In this document: positions 33,483-37,656 of the stretch, one piece after another
Numbering within the stretch: the first letter of the stretch is position 1
How the letters are laid out: every line of letters starts with the position of its first letter
Assembly (NCBI GenBank): GCA_009774465.1
Contig: VSNT01000021.1
Coordinates: 1-37,656, forward strand
DNA from: Lachnospiraceae bacterium
GTDB taxonomy: Bacteria > Bacillota_A > Clostridia > Lachnospirales > Lachnospiraceae
DNA length: 37,656 nucleotides
Reading direction: 5' to 3'
The notes under the pieces: model-generated
Databases searched by the model: none
The model's input: the letters and a program-made list of their open reading frames with translations, nothing else
What the model was told of the DNA's origin: nothing
Program-made: the position numbers and the translations under genes

Positions 33483-34884
33483 CTATATTTTCACCAGCTT
33501 TCTCTTTAAACGCATCCCCATAGCTTTCACCTTTTTGGGCTTCCGCCTCTTCCTGCTCCTTCATCCTCTGCTTTTCAAGCTCCAGATTTTCCACCCAGGG
33601 ATGATTCTTCATAATAGTTTCGTCAGAAATATTTCCCTTGCTGATCTGTGCAATCGCTGCAAGCTCCTGATCGTTTCTGACAGAGGTCCTTGTCCATGTC
33701 TGGGTGATGGTGTCGTCTTTGATTGAAATGTTTAAAAGCCGGCACACACAGCGGATAAATCTGCCAAAGCTGGGGCGGAACTCTGTCTCCTGTAATCCTG
33801 CTTTCAGCTCTAAAAGAGAATAAAGAAAACTCAGGGCAACCCCTGAGCTGTTTCCAAAGTTCTGTGGATCAGGATCTATTCCCTGTCCCTGCTCAAATAT
33901 GCATTTTCTGGTGACTGCCAGCAGTTTTTCCCTCGCTTCCACCGGAATTTCAATCGTAAGGGTAGATACTCCTGACTTATCCCCGTCGCCATCATTGTCC
34001 ACTTTGATTGCCTTATAGTATTTCAAATCGTCTAAAAACTCATTTAAATTCTCGCCTCCGTAATTGGTAAGTACAAAGATGATCTCCTGAATATCCTCCA
34101 GATCATTGACAAATCCGGAAAACACCTTGCAGTATACGTCTATCAGCGGTTTAATGTTTTTCAGGTCATTTGTGCCAATATTGTTGTTGGAGAAGGAAAA
34201 GAATGGCACTTCGCCTATTTCATGGCTGTAATGATCGGTCATTTCACTTGTCTGTGGATCTGCAAGGAACATCCAGTAGGAAAGCAGTTTATCAATCACA
34301 TCCCCTGCTTTCAGCCGGTATGACCAGCATTCCGTATCCGTCCAGTATTCATAAACTTCATAACTGTCGCCGCTTTCTTCCTCTATGTCAGGATACTTCC
34401 TGAACACTGCCAGAAGCTTCTTTTCCAGACTTTTATCCCATATGGGTATAATCTGGCCGGAAGGCACTACAGCATAATTATAGCTGCCATCCTCTCTTTT
34501 CCATACATGTATCCAGCCTACTGCGGCATTGGAAGCCTCCACACAAAGGTCCTTGCATACTTTGGAATATTTATCGCCAAGAAATTTCCGCAGCATGTTG
34601 TTTGCCTCATCCCCGCCGAGATCAAATACCGGCGGCGCTGTAAACATGTACGCTGCTTTCTGGTTGACCAGCAGGCCATGAAAATTAAAGGGTATCCTGT
34701 TGTCCGCATTGCGCAGAGGCGTTTTTCCCTCATTTTCCTTTCTCTGCTTTTCTTCCCGGGAAGGAGCACGGAGCACATCTGTTTCATTTTTATAATACCG
34801 CTCTGCTTCATCTGCGCTGCGTACAAATTCCGAATGCCCGATTGTATGTTTTTTAATTAATTTTTTGACTACTTCTATATCCAT
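33469..34884 (-). CDS. Phage portal protein, SPP1 gp6 family
   Basis: A 471-residue portal: SADEAERYYKNETDVLRAPS near the start, NRIPFNFHGLLVNQKAAYMF, then the wing and stem with PLIDVYCKVFSGFVNDLEDI and FGNSSGVALSFLYSLLELKA, and a charged C-terminal crown. It forms the dodecameric ring for DNA entry and exit. It overlaps the head gene by 14 bp and follows TerL by 11 bp. Confidence 0.93.
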   Translation of the reverse strand: MDIEVVKKLIKKHTIGHSEFVRSADEAERYYKNETDVLRAPSREEKQRKENEGKTPLRNADNRIPFNFHGLLVNQKAAYMFTAPPVFDLGGDEANNMLRKFLGDKYSKVCKDLCVEASNAAVGWIHVWKREDGSYNYAVVPSGQIIPIWDKSLEKKLLAVFRKYPDIEEESGDSYEVYEYWTDTECWSYRLKAGDVIDKLLSYWMFLADPQTSEMTDHYSHEIGEVPFFSFSNNNIGTNDLKNIKPLIDVYCKVFSGFVNDLEDIQEIIFVLTNYGGENLNEFLDDLKYYKAIKVDNDGDGDKSGVSTLTIEIPVEAREKLLAVTRKCIFEQGQGIDPDPQNFGNSSGVALSFLYSLLELKAGLQETEFRPSFGRFIRCVCRLLNISIKDDTITQTWTRTSVRNDQELAAIAQISKGNISDETIMKNHPWVENLELEKQRMKEQEEAEAQKGESYGDAFKEKAGENIDGQE

Positions 34885-34895
34885 ACTTTAACTCC

Positions 34896-36266
34896 TTATT
34901 TCAATATTGTAAGACCGGAAGGCCTGCGTATAATGGTATAGGCCTGATAGCGCAGGGCATCTAAGCAGTGGTCATGTTCTTTCACCGGTTTATCTTCTCC
35001 CCTCTCTCCTGCCCTGGCATCCCATATATAGGAGGCAAACTCTTTAACGGTGTTATCACAGGATTTATCTATTAAAAGTAAGCCCTGATTCAGAAGCGTT
35101 GCCACGAACCGGATTCCATCCAATACATCATTTTTTGCCTTTTTTACTTTATAGCCATCCTTTTCAAGCTGGGCCTTAAAGCTGGCTGCTGCCGGATCAA
35201 GCACCACGAAGCGGATCTTGATTCCGTCAAGCCACTTTGTAAGGTCCTTCGAAAACTCTGCGTCTGTTTTCTGCCTGCCTTTTTCCCTTCCCGAATAATA
35301 ATACTCACGCCTGCAGTACCATTTCTTATCCCTGGCTTTGTTCCAGAGCAGGAATGCGGTAGGGTTCTGGGTACCATAGTCACAGCTTACATAACTTTCC
35401 CCTGTCCAGAAGCTTTCTCCCGTCTTTTCTTCATAATCGGCTGCAAGCTCTTCTGTGTCCACCGTATGCTTGTCCAGATCAAACATGTCATAGATGATGC
35501 CCTCTGCCATAGCCCACAGCCCCATGATATAGCGCTTAAAGAATACTCCTTTATAATTGCTGCGGTACCTTTCCTTGATTTTTTCGGAAAGGCTTAAGTT
35601 ATCATCCATTGTAAAATGGACATACAGCAGTTTTCTTAATTTGATATCTTTCCCGTCTCTGGCAGCTTCTTTTCTTATCTTTTCGGCTTTCTTTTTTCCC
35701 AGATAGCCGATAGACAGATCGATCCAATTTACCTTAAACCAATGGTAAGGCCCATCCGGATTGCAGTTGAACCAGTATTTTGAACCATCCACGGAACAGC
35801 GCCCAGTGGCCTGATTCACAAAGCTTTCCGGCATAAGCGCAACTTCATCAAAAAAGATACCGGCAAGGGTAATACCCTGAATCAGATCCTGTGAGCGTTC
35901 ATCCTTTCCTCCGAAAATGTAGAAAAAGTTTTCCACTCCATTCCTGGTCACTACTACCAGGTTATCAGCTCTATGGTCAGTGACTCCATATCCTCTGCTT
36001 TTCAGCATCAGCTTGAGCCAGAAGAGCACATTTCTTCTGAATGAACCGATTGTTTTGCCGCACATGCCGAAATTCTGTCCGCTAAAACTGGACATAGCCC
36101 ACATGACGAAGGATAATGACATGCTTATGGTCTTGCCTGATCTGATTGCCCCGTCTGCTATAATCCCGTCATAATCCTTTACCGGAGAATCAGGGCACCA
36201 CCAGTTGAGCACTTTCCTCTGCTTTCTGGAAAATGGCTTGAATTTAAATATCTGCTGTATCTTCAT
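34896..36266 (-). CDS. terL: Terminase large subunit (PBSX-type)
   Basis: About 456 residues. The ATPase part has a Walker A-like ADGAIRSGKT and Walker B GIFFDEVAL; the RNase H-like nuclease has VSCDYGTQNPTAF, VVLDPAAASF and EHDHCLDALRYQAY. A frame-compatible ATG at 36293 lies within terS; the one at 36266 has GGAGG ten bases upstream and is preferred. It cuts and pumps phage DNA through the portal. Confidence 0.95.
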   Translation of the reverse strand: MKIQQIFKFKPFSRKQRKVLNWWCPDSPVKDYDGIIADGAIRSGKTISMSLSFVMWAMSSFSGQNFGMCGKTIGSFRRNVLFWLKLMLKSRGYGVTDHRADNLVVVTRNGVENFFYIFGGKDERSQDLIQGITLAGIFFDEVALMPESFVNQATGRCSVDGSKYWFNCNPDGPYHWFKVNWIDLSIGYLGKKKAEKIRKEAARDGKDIKLRKLLYVHFTMDDNLSLSEKIKERYRSNYKGVFFKRYIMGLWAMAEGIIYDMFDLDKHTVDTEELAADYEEKTGESFWTGESYVSCDYGTQNPTAFLLWNKARDKKWYCRREYYYSGREKGRQKTDAEFSKDLTKWLDGIKIRFVVLDPAAASFKAQLEKDGYKVKKAKNDVLDGIRFVATLLNQGLLLIDKSCDNTVKEFASYIWDARAGERGEDKPVKEHDHCLDALRYQAYTIIRRPSGLTILK

Positions 36267-37005
36267 CCGCCCAGTCCTCCGAAGCACTTCCATTTAATGC
36301 ATCCAGGAATCCATCATCTGCTATGGCCACATTGTTATCTGCATCCGCTTTTGCACGCAGAAGCCTTGTCCTGGCTTTCAGGATATTGATTCTTGACCTC
36401 TGTTCTCTGGTTGCAAGATCCCAGTTCTTATGAAGCAGCTCATCATACTGTTTAATCATGCTCCTAAGTTCACTTTGTGCGCGTGCCTGTGATTTCAGGA
36501 AGCTGGCCTGCTTATCCCACGCCTGCTGGACCTCCCACTTTTCTCCTATAACATTTCCATTCTGCTCTGCAACCTTCGTCGAGGTTTTATCCTGCCTGTC
36601 TGACACATACATGATCTGCTGCGCCCGGATAATGGCAGCATAGGCAATCTGTATCTGGTCCCATAAAACATCCAGTGGCTCAGTAGGCATTTCCTCTATA
36701 ATAGAAAAGGTCTCTTCCGGAAGGTATTTCCGAAAAAGACCATGTTTTTCTGCATTATTATTTTTAAACGGTGCCCCGTGTCCGGAAGCATTTTTATTTC
36801 CCGACTGGGCCCCTTTATGTTTAGTAACGTTACTATTCCCATTTGGTAACGTTACTTTATCCCATCTATCCTGATTTTTCCATTTCCTGACCTGCTCTTC
36901 CGACACCTGCAGTTCTTCCGCAATGTCCTTAAGCAGGCGCTTTTTGCCGCTTTCCAGCCAAAGCTGCTTTGCCTTGTCCCGGCTGGGACTTCTTGGTCTT
37001 GCCAT
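36244..37005 (-). CDS. terS: Terminase small subunit (PBSX XtmA-like)
   Basis: About 253 residues. An N-terminal helix-turn-helix (about 25-50: LLKDIAEELQVSEEQVRKWK) should bind the packaging site; a Gly/Asn-rich linker (GAQSGNKNASGHGAPFKNNN) and a helical oligomerisation region follow. A GTG at 37014 is possible, but ATG 37005 has AGGTGG directly upstream. Its coding sequence contains twin palindromes (36823-36855), a candidate packaging site. It overlaps terL by 23 bp. Confidence 0.9.
   Translation of the reverse strand: MARPRSPSRDKAKQLWLESGKKRLLKDIAEELQVSEEQVRKWKNQDRWDKVTLPNGNSNVTKHKGAQSGNKNASGHGAPFKNNNAEKHGLFRKYLPEETFSIIEEMPTEPLDVLWDQIQIAYAAIIRAQQIMYVSDRQDKTSTKVAEQNGNVIGEKWEVQQAWDKQASFLKSQARAQSELRSMIKQYDELLHKNWDLATREQRSRINILKARTRLLRAKADADNNVAIADDGFLDALNGSASEDWADEDTADI
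36823..36855. repeat. Twin GTAACGTTAC palindromes inside terS (candidate pac site)
   Basis: The perfect 10-bp palindrome GTAACGTTAC occurs at 36824-36833 and 36846-36855, 22 bp apart (about two helical turns). The first is extended to the 12-bp palindrome AGTAACGTTACT. They fall in terS codons for VTLP and NVTK, where amino-acid sequence alone would not force this identity. Confidence 0.5.
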
Positions 37006-37045
37006 TACCACCACCTCTCATTCGTTTGTTTTGGGAAATATAACC

Positions 37046-37504
37046 TCACTTTTTCTTTTCTTTATTTATGAAAAATAGTTTTTCACTTCCATCAATTAAT
37101 GCTGTAAAACTCTCAAAAATTGCCAGTGCCAGCGTAAAACCAAGTGCCAACACTTCAATTTTTTCATATTTCATAAAATACTGAAATGTAGAATGTATAG
37201 CTAATCCTGCATAATATAAACCCTTTAATATTAAATATGTTCCCAATATTCCATTTTCTTTATATTTTAATAAATATAGTAATGCTATAGCAATCGGAAT
37301 AGCTATATACACTTCTACAAAAACTCCCCAAATGTTTATACCTCCAACCAAAACAATTACTGCAACACCAACATATAAAGCAGAAATTATTTCTTTTTTG
37401 ATATCTATAACATTTTTTTTAAGTTTCTTTACATGGTAACGCTTCCACAATAAATAACCAATTAAAACTACAAAAATTATAATCTTTTTTACTAATTCAT
37501 CCAT
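37046..37504 (-). CDS. Small integral membrane protein of unknown function
   Basis: About 152 residues with four to five hydrophobic segments (IIIFVVLIGYLLW; ALYVGVAVIVLVGGINIWG; IAIPIAIALLYLLKY; VLALGFTLALAIF) and a lysine-rich tail; not recognised. A GTG at 37513 is possible, but ATG 37504 has AGGTGG six bases before it. The base composition is more AT-rich than terS beside it. It lies just upstream of the packaging genes, where phages often keep morons or exclusion proteins, but no function can be stated. Confidence 0.75.
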   Translation of the reverse strand: MDELVKKIIIFVVLIGYLLWKRYHVKKLKKNVIDIKKEIISALYVGVAVIVLVGGINIWGVFVEVYIAIPIAIALLYLLKYKENGILGTYLILKGLYYAGLAIHSTFQYFMKYEKIEVLALGFTLALAIFESFTALIDGSEKLFFINKEKKK

Positions 37505-37534
37505 TTCAGCCACCTATTTCAATATATTTTCTGT

Positions 37535-37540
37535 ATTATA
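37535..37540 (-). promoter_or_regulatory. Possible -10 box before the membrane protein gene
   Basis: A perfect TATAAT on the minus strand at 37540-37535, about 30 bp before the start, with no convincing -35 at the right distance. Confidence 0.3.
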
Positions 37541-37557
37541 CACCAAAATCCGACAAT

Positions 37558-37656
37558 TTACCATATTACATATAGGTAAGATAGTGTAAGTTTATTGTAG
37601 GAATAGGACAGACAGAATAGCCCCTTGATCCGGTCAGACTCATTGGCCATCTTTAC
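37558..37656 (-). CDS. Possible 3' end of a phage gene cut by the window edge
   Basis: The minus strand is open from the right edge to a TAA at 37560-37558, reading VKMANESDRIKGLFCLSYSY and a short hydrophobic end. It may be the tail of a longer gene outside the window, or a 31-codon frame from ATG 37650. The first part looks protein-like. Too short for a family call. Confidence 0.35.
   Translation of the reverse strand, partial: VKMANESDRIKGLFCLSYSYNKLTLSYLYVIW

Larger units (their letters stand above)
12690..37656. mobile_element. Contractile-tailed (PBSX/Xkd-like myovirus) prophage, partial
   Basis: From the broken glycosidase gene to the right edge nearly every gene belongs to a leftward late operon of a tailed phage, in canonical order: TerS, TerL, portal, head protein, scaffold, capsid, connectors, sheath, tube, chaperone, tape measure, XkdP-Q-R-S-T-U baseplate, fibres, holin, endolysin. 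The sheath gene marks it as a myovirus. Integrase, repressor and early genes are not in the window. Structural genes show no obvious decay, so the element could be functional. Confidence 0.93.

Noticed and set aside
32880..33509. A 209-codon plus-strand frame opposite the head gene
   Set aside because: Antisense shadow of a recognised head gene, with Cys/Phe/Leu-rich composition and no upstream signal.
12690..37656. CRISPR array, tRNA or rRNA genes in the prophage part
   Set aside because: No regularly spaced direct repeats and no cloverleaf or rRNA-like segment seen; the attachment site is in a protein gene, not a tRNA.

Overview
The window is a piece of a low-GC Gram-positive, spore-forming Firmicute, most likely a gut clostridium of the Lachnospiraceae type. 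The evidence is strong AGGAGG-type ribosome sites, a CotH-type spore-coat kinase, a LysM/GH18 spore-cortex or germination-type glycosidase, and a lantibiotic-immunity-type ABC transporter with its two-component system. Species cannot be named from sequence alone. Positions 1 to about 12690 are chromosome; about 12690 to the right edge is the structural half of a contractile-tailed (PBSX/Xkd-like) prophage whose far end, with integrase and early genes, lies outside the window.

Chromosomal part: a hemolysin-III family membrane protein (190-840); a histidine kinase and response regulator (923-3085, minus) divergent from a three-gene ABC transporter (3291-5752, plus) resembling CprRK/CprABC or LanFEG antimicrobial-peptide resistance; galE and a UDPGP-family uridylyltransferase; then, transcribed leftward from a good promoter at 11879-11907, a VTC-type polyphosphate polymerase, a DUF4956 membrane protein and CotH. 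A LysM + GH18 gene (11970-12719) keeps its first 240 codons and then stops abruptly, because the prophage begins inside it.

Prophage part, read leftward from the right edge: small membrane protein, TerS, TerL, portal, head protein with a C-terminal nuclease-like domain, a compact structured RNA with kissing loops, scaffold, capsid, connector and tail-completion genes, sheath, tube, a moron with its own promoter and terminator, tail chaperone with a programmed -1 frameshift, tape measure, XkdP-Q-R-S-T-U baseplate genes, tail fibre genes, holin, a two-domain endolysin, and a LytTR response regulator as cargo beside the attachment site.

Points that deserve attention: the prophage interrupts a probable spore gene and could act like the sigK skin element; an undescribed-looking 111-nt RNA follows a nuclease-tipped head gene and is closed off by terminators; several intrinsic terminators punctuate an otherwise compact late operon; and twin 10-bp palindromes inside terS may form the packaging site.
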